From the NCBI GenBank assembly GCA_002503545.1, contig DARY01000010.1:4838-50087 (forward strand): a DNA stretch of 45,250 nucleotides, written 5' to 3'. The notes beneath the pieces were generated by a model, which saw nothing but the letters and a program-made list of their open reading frames with translations, was not told the DNA's origin and made no database searches. This DNA is from Candidatus Methanomethylophilus sp. UBA78. Lineage in GTDB: Archaea > Thermoplasmatota > Thermoplasmata > Methanomassiliicoccales > Methanomethylophilaceae. Below, in pieces: positions 1-8,374 of this stretch; the first letter of the stretch is position 1, and every line of letters begins with the position of its first letter. The translations under genes were made by a program, and so were the position numbers.

Positions 1-1
1 C

Positions 2-112
2 CTGCGGGTCTGCAGGGACGGCCCCGTCTTCAGCAAAGCGCAGATCGCCGGGATGAAGGACTTCGGCACCGCGAAGAGGGACGAGTGCGGGCGCCTCGTG
101 AAGTTCAGGTGA
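2..112 (+). CDS. pyrK: Dihydroorotate dehydrogenase electron transfer subunit, C-terminal end (partial)
   Basis: Only the last 36 codons are present; the frame is open from the left edge to TGA at 110-112. The visible end (RVCRDGPVF, then MKDFGTAKRDECGRL) resembles the C-terminus of PyrK, the FAD/2Fe-2S subunit that passes electrons from dihydroorotate dehydrogenase to NAD in pyrimidine synthesis. In that family the last 2Fe-2S cysteine lies in a xRVCxDGPVF segment, which is what is seen here. The rest of the protein, with the FAD and NAD domains, lies outside the window, so the call rests on this tail alone. The next gene starts 6 bases after the stop, so they are probably co-transcribed. 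Confidence 0.6.
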   Translation: MRVCRDGPVFSKAQIAGMKDFGTAKRDECGRLVKFR

Positions 113-118
113 TGCCCC

Positions 119-532
119 TTGTCCGCCCCCGACGGGTACATAACCGTGGCCCACGGCAGCATGACGGTCAACGTGCCGCGCGACTGCTTCACGGGAGCGG
201 ATGCCAGACTGAACAGGGAGAAGGCCGACGCCTTCGGGAAGATGATACGCGGGCGCTACCCGTGGCTGACGGAGGGCTCGCTCGAGGTCCTCTTCAACAA
301 CGCGCGCAGGGAGATGCTGCGCGTGCTCGACGAGGAGTCGGGCGGACGCAGCGGCAGCAGGCGCCTGGAGAAGAAGGGGGACCTCGAAGGCGCGATAAGG
401 CACCTGCAGGAGCATCTCGAGGAGGATCCGGAGGACCCGGACGCCTGGTACGCCCTGGGGGAGCTCCTCTGCAAGGCGGGCCGCACCAAGGAAGGGTACA
501 GCGCCTTCGCCGAGGGGCGGAAGCATTTCTGA
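119..532 (+). CDS. Small TPR-repeat protein, function unknown
   Basis: Protein of 137 residues. The C-terminal half (about 75-137) reads as two TPR-like helix pairs (GDLEGAIRHLQEHLEEDPED, then AWYALGELLCKAGRTKEGYSAF). TPRs usually mediate protein-protein contacts. The N-terminal half (GYITVAHGSMTVNVPRDCF) is not recognised. The start is taken as TTG at 119 because an AGGTGA ribosome-binding site lies at 108-113, overlapping the stop of the upstream pyrK tail; the first in-frame ATG (about 158) would cut off the conserved-looking N-terminus. The tight spacing suggests translational coupling to the pyrK gene. No signal peptide or membrane segment is visible. Confidence 0.6.
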   Translation: MSAPDGYITVAHGSMTVNVPRDCFTGADARLNREKADAFGKMIRGRYPWLTEGSLEVLFNNARREMLRVLDEESGGRSGSRRLEKKGDLEGAIRHLQEHLEEDPEDPDAWYALGELLCKAGRTKEGYSAFAEGRKHF

Positions 533-614
533 CCGCGTCCCCGGAGAAGGTCCCTCCTTCACGGTTCCCGTCGCCGCAGGCCCGGATGCATCCTGCCGGA
601 GACACCGTGTCGGT

Positions 615-683
615 GAATTTACCGAATAGACTTTGGTAAATTTACTAAAATCGTTTTAGAAAATTTACCAAATTTTATATGCT
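615..683 (+). repeat. Direct-repeat array 1: three 23-bp units at the ATPase 1 promoter
   Basis: Core AATTTAC(C/T) recurs at 616, 639 and 662, exactly 23 bp apart, giving units 615-637, 638-660 and 661-683. The middle core lies in a perfect palindrome GTAAATTTAC, so each unit looks like a dimer site. The third unit contains the TATA-like TTTTATAT, so a protein bound here would block the promoter of the gene starting at 703. Confidence 0.7.
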
Positions 684-702
684 CCCGACACCATGGACCG
701 AT

Positions 703-1983
703 ATGGACGGGGATACCGGATACCTGCCGAGATTGGTGGAGGCGGAGATCGAAAGAGCCATGGGAATCATGGGAGCAGTCAGCCTCGAGGGTCCCAAAGC
801 CTGCGGGAAAACATGGTGTGCCAGACGCCTTTGCAAAAGCGAGTTCTCGCTTGTCGATCCGACAGGTAACTTCTCGAACAGGAGATATGCGGAGATAGAA
901 CCCCTGCTAGCCCTGGAAGGGGAGCAGCCCCGCCTCATCGACGAGTGGCAGGATGTCCCGGGGATATGGGACGCGGTACGCTATTCCGTAGACATGGACG
1001 GCGGGAAGGGGAAGTACATCCTCTGCGGTTCCTCCTCGATAGACAAGTCCAGGATATCCCACTCCGGATCCGGCCGCATATCCCCCGTAAGGATGCATAC
1101 GATGTCCCTCTTCGAATCCGGTGAATCCGACGGGAAAGTCTCTCTCGAGAAACTCTTCCGCGGCGATTTGAGGACGGAGACCGCGAAAGGCAGAACCCTG
1201 AACGACCTTTCCGCAATGATAGTACGCGGAGGGTGGCCCGGGATGATCGGGTCCGACCCAGATGCCGTATCGTCGGAGCTCTACAAATACCTCCAGAACG
1301 CCTGCTCCATAGACGCACAGAAGATCGATGGGAGGAGAAGAAACGTACAGGGCCTCATGAGGACGATACGCTCCCTGGCACGCAACGAGAGCACTCTCGC
1401 CAACCTGTCGAAGATAGCGGAGGACACCGGCGAATATGAGACGGATCCGCTGTCCTCCCCCACGGTGGAGGACTACCTGGATGTCTTGGACAGACTGTTC
1501 CTCACGGAGAACCAGTTCGCGTTCAGTCCCGGGTACAGGTCCTCGCTCAGGGTGGGGAAGAACCCGAAAAGACACCTTGCGGACCCCTCGCTTTCGGTCG
1601 CCGCACTGGGGATGAACACCGCATCTCTGATGGAGGACCCGAACACGTTCGGATTTCTCTTCGAGGCGCTTTGCGAAAGGGACCTCCGGATCTACGCACA
1701 GTACCACGGAGGCAACCTGTACCACTACCGCGATTACAAGGACCGCGAGATAGATGCGGTAGTGGAGATTCCGGGTAGGGGGTGGGGTGCGTTCGAGATA
1801 AAACTCGGGACGAACCAGGAAGATGCGGCGGCCGAAAACCTGCTGTCCATGCGCGACATGATGGTGCGCAACGAAGCCCGGAGACTGCCGGACTTCCTCT
1901 GCGTGATATGCGGCACGGGGGACATCGCATACCGCCGCGACGACGGTGTCTTCGTGGTCCCCGTGACCTCCCTGAAACCGTGA
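703..1983 (+). CDS. AAA+ ATPase with DUF4143-type C-terminal domain (ATPase 1)
   Basis: Predicted ATP-binding protein of the AAA_14/DUF4143 family (426 residues), common in archaeal and gut anaerobe genomes, cellular role unknown. Walker A is GPKACGKT near residue 28, Walker B is RLIDEW near residue 78. A C-terminal module ends with a nuclease-like E-x-D...E-x-K pattern (REIDAVVEI, then GAFEIKLG), resembling a PD-(D/E)XK fold whose activity is unproven. An upstream in-frame ATG exists at 679, but the TATA box at 673-680 predicts transcription from about 702, so the leaderless ATG at 703 is preferred. The array at 615-683 suggests autoregulation. It is the most divergent of the three family members here. 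Confidence 0.8.
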   Translation: MDGDTGYLPRLVEAEIERAMGIMGAVSLEGPKACGKTWCARRLCKSEFSLVDPTGNFSNRRYAEIEPLLALEGEQPRLIDEWQDVPGIWDAVRYSVDMDGGKGKYILCGSSSIDKSRISHSGSGRISPVRMHTMSLFESGESDGKVSLEKLFRGDLRTETAKGRTLNDLSAMIVRGGWPGMIGSDPDAVSSELYKYLQNACSIDAQKIDGRRRNVQGLMRTIRSLARNESTLANLSKIAEDTGEYETDPLSSPTVEDYLDVLDRLFLTENQFAFSPGYRSSLRVGKNPKRHLADPSLSVAALGMNTASLMEDPNTFGFLFEALCERDLRIYAQYHGGNLYHYRDYKDREIDAVVEIPGRGWGAFEIKLGTNQEDAAAENLLSMRDMMVRNEARRLPDFLCVICGTGDIAYRRDDGVFVVPVTSLKP

Positions 1984-2004
1984 CCGCCGCCTCCCCGGAA
2001 ACGG

Positions 2005-2853
2005 TTACCGGGCCTCCCCTTCCCCGAACACGTCGTTGAGGGCGTCCACTATCTCCGGCACGGTCACGCCCCAGGGGACCATGACGACGTTGCCCTCCCT
2101 CTCGTGGCCCTCCTTGACGCGGCAGCATTTCACGATGGTCGTGACGCCGTCATCCGGGACCCTGTCGCGCGGGCAGATGTTTATGAAAGGGACGTCCCTG
2201 CCGTACTCCTCGCGGAAGATCCTCCTCGAGAGACGGCATCCCACGAGCGTTATGTCCCTGTCCCCGATGTCAGGCACCTGGTCCAGGAAGCAGTACGGCC
2301 TGTCCGACGATGCCCCCGAGACCTCGCAGGGGAACATCACCTCCGCCGTCTCCGCCTCCGCGGACAGCTCCGACAGGTCTACGTCGACCTCCTCCGTCAC
2401 TATCGGTCTGTCTATGTATCCCGAGGACAGTGCCAGATCGACGAGGTACGACATCTTGGACGGCCTCGGGGGGACGCAGTCCACGATGCGCAGCCTCAGA
2501 GGTGCCAGATCCTTTACGAAACCGAGATGGGAGAACATGCCCCTGACCACCACGGCCTTGCCGGGATGCTCCGACTGTATCCTAGCCATGGCTGGGATGT
2601 TTATGACGTCCACGTCCGGCCTCTCCACGAAGACGGTGTCCTCCGGCATGGAGATTATCTCGTATCCGGTGACCCGGCGGAACAGGTCGCCTTCCGGCGA
2701 TTTGATCAGCCTCACCACGGCGTACCGGTCCCCGCTGTTCAGGACCACGTACTGGGCGCGCTTGTAGGCGACCCATCCGTCCATCATCGAGGCTATGCTG
2801 TCCCTGTCGATGCTTCCGCCGACCTTGCACACGGATATGTCCTTGCAGTGCAC
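2005..2853 (-). CDS. Conserved hypothetical protein, possibly methanogen-type, function unknown
   Basis: Not recognised with certainty. It is a soluble alpha/beta-looking protein of about 282 residues without membrane segments, signal peptide or obvious catalytic motif, but with a protein-like composition throughout (for example AQYVVLNSGDRYAVVRLI and ITLVGCRLSRRIFREEYG). It resembles a long hypothetical family I associate with methanogens, but I cannot name it securely. The frame stays open back to a GTG at 2928, yet that start would overlap the tRNA-Cys TATA box. GTG at 2853, with an AGGAGG at 2867-2872 about 13 nt upstream, is more plausible. It ends with TAA, convergent with ATPase 1. Confidence 0.6.
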   Translation of the reverse strand: MHCKDISVCKVGGSIDRDSIASMMDGWVAYKRAQYVVLNSGDRYAVVRLIKSPEGDLFRRVTGYEIISMPEDTVFVERPDVDVINIPAMARIQSEHPGKAVVVRGMFSHLGFVKDLAPLRLRIVDCVPPRPSKMSYLVDLALSSGYIDRPIVTEEVDVDLSELSAEAETAEVMFPCEVSGASSDRPYCFLDQVPDIGDRDITLVGCRLSRRIFREEYGRDVPFINICPRDRVPDDGVTTIVKCCRVKEGHEREGNVVMVPWGVTVPEIVDALNDVFGEGEAR

Positions 2854-2913
2854 GCCCTCCGTAAGGCCTCCTGATATAATTGCATGGCGGACGCTGGACG
2901 GACACGACAAACG

Positions 2914-2920
2914 TTTTATA
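2914..2920 (+). promoter_or_regulatory. TATA box of tRNA-Cys
   Basis: TTTTATA lies 27-33 nt before the first base of the mature tRNA-Cys, the expected distance for an archaeal TFB/TBP promoter. Confidence 0.6.
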
Positions 2921-2946
2921 CCAATCACTTTTATCCCGATTAGGCT

Positions 2947-3017
2947 GTCGGGGTAACACAGTGGCTATGTGGCGGACTGCAGATCCGCATATGGGGGTTC
3001 GATTCCCTCCCCCGACT
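2947..3017 (+). tRNA. tRNA-Cys (GCA)
   Basis: A cloverleaf can be folded by eye. The acceptor stem pairs GTCGGGG (2947-2953) with CCCCGAC (3010-3016), and T at 3017 is the discriminator. The anticodon stem-loop is GCGGA-CTGCAGA-TCCGC with anticodon GCA for cysteine. The T arm contains GGTTCGATTCC. CCA is not encoded, as is usual in archaea. No intron is evident. Confidence 0.95.
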
Positions 3018-3197
3018 CTCAACGTGTTTTGGAAAATTTGCCGTTCGTCCGAGAGGTCGCGTGACTTTCGGGCAGGTTCCGCAGCCGCGGAAAACATGCG
3101 ATATTCGGTATGTTCCTTCCGATTTCGACCGTCCGTAACCCAACCTTTATAAATGGGCTTTAAATACGCCGTGCTTAGGTGTATTAAGTTGGCCAAT

Positions 3198-3737
3198 ATG
3201 AAAATCGAGAACGTAGTCGCTTCCACGTCTCTCGGACAGGAGATCGACCTCGACAGGATCATGGCGTCCCTGGACGGAGCTGAGTACAATCCCAAGCAGT
3301 TCCCCGGACTCGTCTACAGACTCAAGGAGCCGAAGACCGCTACCCTCCTCTTCAGGAGCGGCAAGATCGTCTGCACCGGCGGAAAGAGCTACAGCGAAGT
3401 GGAGGCCGCGATCACACAGGTCGCGAAGGACCTCGAGAAGGCCGACATCAAGATTACCATCAAACCCAAGATAGAGGTTCAGAACATCGTCGCCTCGTCC
3501 GACCTCGGACAGGAGATCAACCTCAACACCGTCGCCATCACCCTCGGACTCGAGAAGGTCGAGTACGAGCCCGAGCAGTTCCCCGGACTCGTCTACAGGC
3601 TCGACGACCCCAAGGTCGTCGTCCTCCTCTTCGGATCCGGCAAGATGGTCTGCACCGGCGCCAAGATCCCCGAGGACGTCACCCGCGCGGTCGAGAAGAT
3701 CGCCGCCGAACTCAGGGACGCCAGCCTGATGTCCTGA
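3198..3737 (+). CDS. tbp: TATA-box-binding protein (TBP)
   Basis: General transcription factor that binds TATA boxes and recruits TFB and RNA polymerase. The 179 residues form the classical two direct repeats of about 90 residues: both halves contain VVAS/IVAS...LGQEI, then EQFPGLVYRL or KQFPGLVYRL, then a LLF..GK(I/M)VCTG strand. The length matches archaeal TBP. The frame extends to 3153, but those 15 residues are not part of the family, and TATA-like TTTATAA (3146) and TTTAAATA (3162) imply a transcript start near 3190, so ATG 3198 is chosen. The last four residues diverge. It is convergent with ligA, with a hairpin between them. Confidence 0.97.
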   Translation: MKIENVVASTSLGQEIDLDRIMASLDGAEYNPKQFPGLVYRLKEPKTATLLFRSGKIVCTGGKSYSEVEAAITQVAKDLEKADIKITIKPKIEVQNIVASSDLGQEINLNTVAITLGLEKVEYEPEQFPGLVYRLDDPKVVVLLFGSGKMVCTGAKIPEDVTRAVEKIAAELRDASLMS

Positions 3738-3749
3738 GACCCGGGACCG

Positions 3750-3774
3750 CGGGCGGACGTATCCCGTCCGCCCG
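3750..3774. terminator. Bidirectional hairpin between TBP and ligA
   Basis: A perfect 10-bp stem (CGGGCGGACG paired with CGTCCGCCCG) with a 5-nt loop TATCC sits between the two convergent genes, 12 bases past both stops. No long T-run follows on either strand, so it may act as a 3'-end stabiliser rather than a strict intrinsic terminator. Confidence 0.5.
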
Positions 3775-3786
3775 GTTCCGGATCCG

Positions 3787-5760
3787 TCAGCCGAAACGTG
3801 CCAGGAACTCGTCCTCCGATATGACGGGCTTGCCGAGCTCCCTGGCTTTCTTGTTCTTGGAGGACCCTGAGGAGGGGTCGTTATTTATCAGGAAGTCCGT
3901 GGAACCGGTGACCGAACCGGTCACCCTGCCCCCCTGGGACTCTATGTACGCCTTCAGCTCGTCGCGGTTGGCGTAACGGTGCACGTCCCCCGTGATGACG
4001 AAGGTCAGTCCCGCGCATCTGCTCCCGGTCTCCTTCCTCTCGGTGTCACGCACCCTTATCTGGGTCATCAGGTCCCTGAACCCCTCGGCGTTGCGCGCGT
4101 CGGCGAACCAGCCCACGATCGAGGAGGACTTCTCCGGCCCGATCCCGTCTATGTCCGAGAGGACGAGGGGGTCGCCGGAGGACACGGCCTCCGCCAGCTC
4201 CCCGAGGGTGTAGACCGCCATGAGCCTCTTGGCCACCTCTAGGCCGCACATCGGTATGTTCAGGGCGAACAGCACATGCTGCCCGTCCGTGTCGCGGGAA
4301 CGCTCCACGGCGGCCATGATGTTCCTGACCGACTTCTCGCCAAATCCGTCCATCTGGGACATCTCCCCGCGGTGCTCGGAGAGACGGAAGAAGTCGGCGT
4401 AGCCCTTTATCCATCCCCTGTTGACGAACTTGGAGATGGTCTGCTCCGAGATGCCGTCGATGTCCAGCCCCTCCTTGGAGACGAAACGGGTGAACTTCCT
4501 GAGCTGCTTGGCGGCGCAGTCCGCGTTGGTGCAGTACAGCTTGAGGACCCCAGTGTCGGAGCTCCTTATCTCCGCCGGCTCGCCGCAGACCGGGCACCTG
4601 TCCGGGACCTCGAACTCGCCCACCTTCTCCTTGACCTTTATGACCTTGGGTATGATCTTGTTGGCCTTTATGACGGAGACCACGGTCCCCGGTCCGCCCA
4701 TACCCAGACGTCCGCATTCGCTGACGTTGCAGAGGGACGCCCTCTTGACCGTCGTGCCCTCCAGCTCGACCGGGTCGAAGACGGCGACGGGCGTTATGGA
4801 AGAGGCGGCGCAGCTCCATTCCACGTGGTCGAGGACGGAGTCGGCCGACTCGTCCTGCCATTTGAAGGCCAGGCCGGCGCGGGTGGCGTGGTGCCCGGTC
4901 ACGGAGCCGGTGGCGGCCAGGGCGGAGTCGTCGTACGTGATGACGAGACCGTCCACCGGATAGGGGTTCTCGCGTCCCGTGACCCTGTCCGTCCACCGCC
5001 CCACGGCGGCCCCGACGGACTCCAGGTCCGGATGTGCCAGATACTCCCTCTCCACCGTATGGAAACCGGCTTTCTCGAGGAGGTCCATCTTCCCTCCCCA
5101 GGTCGGGACGTCCCCGTCGGAGTGCACGAGGGTGAAGGGGATCCAGTGGATCTTCCTCCTCCTGACCTCGGCGACGTCCTTGAGCGACAGGGAACCGGAG
5201 GCGAGGTTCCTCGGGTTGGCGAAGTCGTCGCCCGATTCGATGCAGAACTGCTCGAAATCCGCATAGGAGATGACGGCCTCCCCGCGGACGACCAGGTGGC
5301 CGTCCACCGGGATGGTCCGGGGTATGCCGTACAGGCCGTCGGCCAGATGGGTTATGTTCGTCCCCCTGTGCCCGTCGCCCCTCGTCACGATCCTGGAGAG
5401 CCTCCCGCCGTCGTAGGTGACCACCAGGGTGAGGCCGTCCAGCTTCCACGAGATCCATATCGGGTGGCCGTCCGCCCATTTCACGAGGTCCTCCACCTTC
5501 TTGGTCTTGGCCAGGGACAGGGTCGGGAACTCATGCGGTTCCTTCTGGCCGGTCACGTCGTCCTCCGGGACCCTGTTGGTCGGACTGTCGGGGAGGACCT
5601 CCCCCGTCTCCTCCTCCAGCGCCCTGAGGCGGTCGAACATGGCATCCCACTCGTAGTCGCTCATGATCTCGGCCCGGCCGTTGTAGTATGCGTCCGAGGC
5701 GGCGTTGAGCCGGTCCACCAGCTCCCGCATGAGCCTCATGCCGTCTTCCTTCCCTTCCAT
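3787..5760 (-). CDS. ligA: NAD-dependent DNA ligase LigA (bacterial type)
   Basis: Seals nicks using NAD+. The 657 residues match the bacterial family in length and order: domain Ia (AYYNGRAEIMSDYEWD near 24-39), adenylation domain with the nucleotidyl-lysine in KLDG (Lys106), OB fold, a four-Cys zinc finger (CPVCGEP...CTNADC near 400-425), helix-hairpin-helix repeats (GFGEKS; GIGPEK), and a C-terminal BRCT domain (about 585-657, VITGDVHRYANRDE). It starts one base after the polA stop and is the last gene of nfo-polA-ligA. Archaea normally use ATP-dependent ligase, so this is presumably acquired from bacteria; whether an ATP ligase is also present cannot be seen here. Confidence 0.96.
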   Translation of the reverse strand: MEGKEDGMRLMRELVDRLNAASDAYYNGRAEIMSDYEWDAMFDRLRALEEETGEVLPDSPTNRVPEDDVTGQKEPHEFPTLSLAKTKKVEDLVKWADGHPIWISWKLDGLTLVVTYDGGRLSRIVTRGDGHRGTNITHLADGLYGIPRTIPVDGHLVVRGEAVISYADFEQFCIESGDDFANPRNLASGSLSLKDVAEVRRRKIHWIPFTLVHSDGDVPTWGGKMDLLEKAGFHTVEREYLAHPDLESVGAAVGRWTDRVTGRENPYPVDGLVITYDDSALAATGSVTGHHATRAGLAFKWQDESADSVLDHVEWSCAASSITPVAVFDPVELEGTTVKRASLCNVSECGRLGMGGPGTVVSVIKANKIIPKVIKVKEKVGEFEVPDRCPVCGEPAEIRSSDTGVLKLYCTNADCAAKQLRKFTRFVSKEGLDIDGISEQTISKFVNRGWIKGYADFFRLSEHRGEMSQMDGFGEKSVRNIMAAVERSRDTDGQHVLFALNIPMCGLEVAKRLMAVYTLGELAEAVSSGDPLVLSDIDGIGPEKSSSIVGWFADARNAEGFRDLMTQIRVRDTERKETGSRCAGLTFVITGDVHRYANRDELKAYIESQGGRVTGSVTGSTDFLINNDPSSGSSKNKKARELGKPVISEDEFLARFG

Positions 5761-5761
5761 C

Positions 5762-8374
5762 TCACTTCGCCTCGTACCAATCCCTGCCGGTGTGGCAGTC
5801 CACCTCGAGCCTCACCCTGAAATCGGCGGCGGCCGGCATCTCGGTCCGGAGGATCTCCTCCACCTTCCCGGCGTCCCCCTCGGCGCACTCGATAAGAATC
5901 TCGTCGTGTATCTGCAGCACCATCTTAGCATCCGGCACATCGGCGGAGAGGCGCCTGAACACCCTGTTCATGGCGATCTTCATCACATCCGCCGCCGTCC
6001 CCTGGATGGGGCTGTTCATCGCGGCCCTCTCCCCGAAGGAGCGCTGCGCGAAGTTGGAGGCCCTGAGCTCCGGGATGGGCCTCCTCCTCCCGTAGGCCGA
6101 TTCGGCGTAGCCCTTCTCCCGGGCCGAGGCCACCAGCCCGTCCAGGAAGTCCTTTATCCTGGGATACGCGCGGAAGTACTGGTTTATGAAATCGCCGGCC
6201 TCCTTGCGGGATATGGACAGCCCCTGGCTCAGCCCGAAGGAGCTGATGCCGTAGACGATCCCGAAGTTGACGGCCTTGGCGTTGCGGCGCATCTGGTCGG
6301 TGACCTCCTCGAAGGGGACGCGGTAGATCTGGGCGGCGGTGGTGCGGTGGATGTCCCTCGACTGCCGGTAGGCCTCGATGAGGTTCTCGTCGCCCGACAT
6401 ATGTGCCAGTATGCGCAGTTCTATCTGCGAGTAGTCGGCGTCCACGAAGACGCAGCCCTCCGCCGGGCGGAAGCACCTGCGGATCCTCCTGCCCATCTCG
6501 TCCTTCATGGGGATGTTCTGCAGGTTGGGGTCGCTGCTGGACAGGCGCCCGGTGGCGGTCACCGTCTGGTTGAAGCTGGTGTGTATGCGCCCGTCCCTGC
6601 GGATGTAGTCGGCCAGGGCGTCGGCGTAGGTGGATTTGAGCTTCGCGCACGACCTGTACTCCAGTATGTCGGCCACGATCGGATGCTCGGGGGCCAGCTT
6701 CTCCAGGACGTCCTCGGCGGTGGAGTACCCCGTCTTCGTCATCCTCGCCCCGGGGATGCCCATCTTCCCGAACAGCACCGTCCCGAGCTGCTTGGGGCTG
6801 TTTATGTTGAACTCCTGCCCCGCCTCGGCGTAGATGCGGGCCGTGAGCTCGGCGATGCGCTCCCCCAGCATGTCGGAGTACGCCTTGAGCTCCTCCCTGC
6901 TGGCACATATGCCGTTGTTCTCCATGGAGGCGAGGACGCAGGTGAGCGGCATCTCGACCTCCCTGAAAAGTGCCAGCATCCCCGCCTCCCTAAGGGCCGC
7001 GAGCAGGACGGGGGCGGAGCGCAGCGCGACGTCGGACTCCGTTGCCGCGAACCGCTCCATGGACGACTGATCTGTCAGCATGGTCACGGTCTTCCCCAGA
7101 ATGTCCTCGCGCGAGGGGATGCTCTCCCCCAGGAACCCGGAGGCCACCGACTCGCAGTTCCAGTCGCTCTTCAGGGGGTTGAGGAGGTAGGCGGCGACCG
7201 TGCAGTCGACCATCTTCGGGGACAGGTCGCGGCGGACCCACTTCATGAGGCCCTTGGCATCCATCGTGGCCGCCGAGGCCGAGGCCTCCACGGCCGCGGA
7301 CACCGTCCGCCGGACGGCGTCCTCGCCGAGACTGCGCGGCAGGAAGCCGGAGGTCCCGGCGGAGCGTATGCAGGCTCCGTAGAACACCCCGTCCTGCAGG
7401 ACCGCGGAGACGGCGATGTACTTCCCGGCGAGGGCGCGCAGGAAACCCTCCGTGTCGGAGACCTCCCCCGTCCCGGCGGAGGGGGTCCCGCGGGGGGCGG
7501 AGACCTCCCCGAAGCGGTCCAGCATGCTCTTGAAACCCAGCCTTTTGAAGGTCTCGTAGGCCTCGGGCGTGTATATGCCGCCGACGCGGAAGGTCTCCTC
7601 GTCGAACCTCACGGGGGCGTCGCGGCGGATGGTGGCCAGGGTCCTGCTCAGCAGTGCCAGATCGTAAGAGTCGCGCATGGCGGCGGCCGCCTTCGGGGGC
7701 TTGATCTCGTCAACATGGGCGTAAGCGTTCTCCATCGTCCCGAACTCGGCGAGGATCCTCTGCGCCGTCTTCTCCCCCACCCCGGGCAGACCGGGGATGT
7801 TGTCGGACGCGTCGCCCATGAGGGCCTTGAGCTCCACGAACGCCTCCGGCGTCACCCCGAAGGCCTCCACGACGTCGGCGGGGGAGTAGTGCTCGTACAC
7901 CGTCTGGCCGCCCCTGGTCTTCGGTATCACGACGACCGTGGAGTCGGTGACCGTCTGCAGGAGGTCGCGGTCGCCGGACAGTATCCTCACCTCGTAGCCC
8001 AGTCCCTCCGCCTGTGCGGCGAGGGTGCCGAGGACGTCGTCGGCCTCCCAGCCCTCGGCGGCGACGATCGGTATGCCCATCTGCTCCAGGAGGGAGCGCA
8101 TCACTGGTATCTGCGCGGTGAACTCCGGCGGCGCCGGTCTGCGGGTCCCCTTGTACTCCGGATAGAGCCTGTGCCTGAAGGTCGGCGCGGGGAGGTCGAA
8201 GGCCACGGCGAGGTAGTCGGGGGCCTCCTCGTCCATCTCCCTGCCGAGGACCGACAGGAAACCGTAGACGGCGTTGGTGGGGGTCCCGTCGGGGGCGCAC
8301 ATGCCGGAGGGTATGGCGTAGAACGAGCGGAAGAGGATGCTGAACCCGTCCACCAGCATGACCTTTTTCTTCAC
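5762..8374 (-). CDS. polA: DNA polymerase I (family A) with degenerate proofreading domain
   Basis: Bacterial-type repair polymerase of 870 residues. The N-terminal 5'-3' exonuclease domain is intact (MLVDGFSILFRSFYA; EADDVLG; ILSGDRDLLQ; GDASDNIPG-VGEKTA). The middle 3'-5' exonuclease-like domain lacks the DxE metal-binding motif (YIAVSAVLQDGVFYG where YFDTE is expected), so proofreading is probably lost. The polymerase domain is complete: motif A DADYSQIELRILAHMSGD, O-helix RRNAKAVNFGIVYG, motif C LQIHDEIL. The start is GTG 8374, overlapping the nfo stop by GTGA, which implies coupled translation. Family A polymerases are not standard archaeal replication enzymes; context points to gap filling after Nfo. 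Confidence 0.95.
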   Translation of the reverse strand: MKKKVMLVDGFSILFRSFYAIPSGMCAPDGTPTNAVYGFLSVLGREMDEEAPDYLAVAFDLPAPTFRHRLYPEYKGTRRPAPPEFTAQIPVMRSLLEQMGIPIVAAEGWEADDVLGTLAAQAEGLGYEVRILSGDRDLLQTVTDSTVVVIPKTRGGQTVYEHYSPADVVEAFGVTPEAFVELKALMGDASDNIPGLPGVGEKTAQRILAEFGTMENAYAHVDEIKPPKAAAAMRDSYDLALLSRTLATIRRDAPVRFDEETFRVGGIYTPEAYETFKRLGFKSMLDRFGEVSAPRGTPSAGTGEVSDTEGFLRALAGKYIAVSAVLQDGVFYGACIRSAGTSGFLPRSLGEDAVRRTVSAAVEASASAATMDAKGLMKWVRRDLSPKMVDCTVAAYLLNPLKSDWNCESVASGFLGESIPSREDILGKTVTMLTDQSSMERFAATESDVALRSAPVLLAALREAGMLALFREVEMPLTCVLASMENNGICASREELKAYSDMLGERIAELTARIYAEAGQEFNINSPKQLGTVLFGKMGIPGARMTKTGYSTAEDVLEKLAPEHPIVADILEYRSCAKLKSTYADALADYIRRDGRIHTSFNQTVTATGRLSSSDPNLQNIPMKDEMGRRIRRCFRPAEGCVFVDADYSQIELRILAHMSGDENLIEAYRQSRDIHRTTAAQIYRVPFEEVTDQMRRNAKAVNFGIVYGISSFGLSQGLSISRKEAGDFINQYFRAYPRIKDFLDGLVASAREKGYAESAYGRRRPIPELRASNFAQRSFGERAAMNSPIQGTAADVMKIAMNRVFRRLSADVPDAKMVLQIHDEILIECAEGDAGKVEEILRTEMPAAADFRVRLEVDCHTGRDWYEAK

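Noticed and set aside
1984..2004. Terminator between ATPase 1 and the convergent hypothetical gene
   Set aside because: Only a 5-bp CCCGG/CCGGG pairing is present and it overlaps the stop codon; too weak to list.
2854..2928. 25-residue N-terminal extension of the hypothetical protein ending at 2005
   Set aside because: It would overlap the TATA box of tRNA-Cys on the opposite strand and starts with GTG without a ribosome-binding site.
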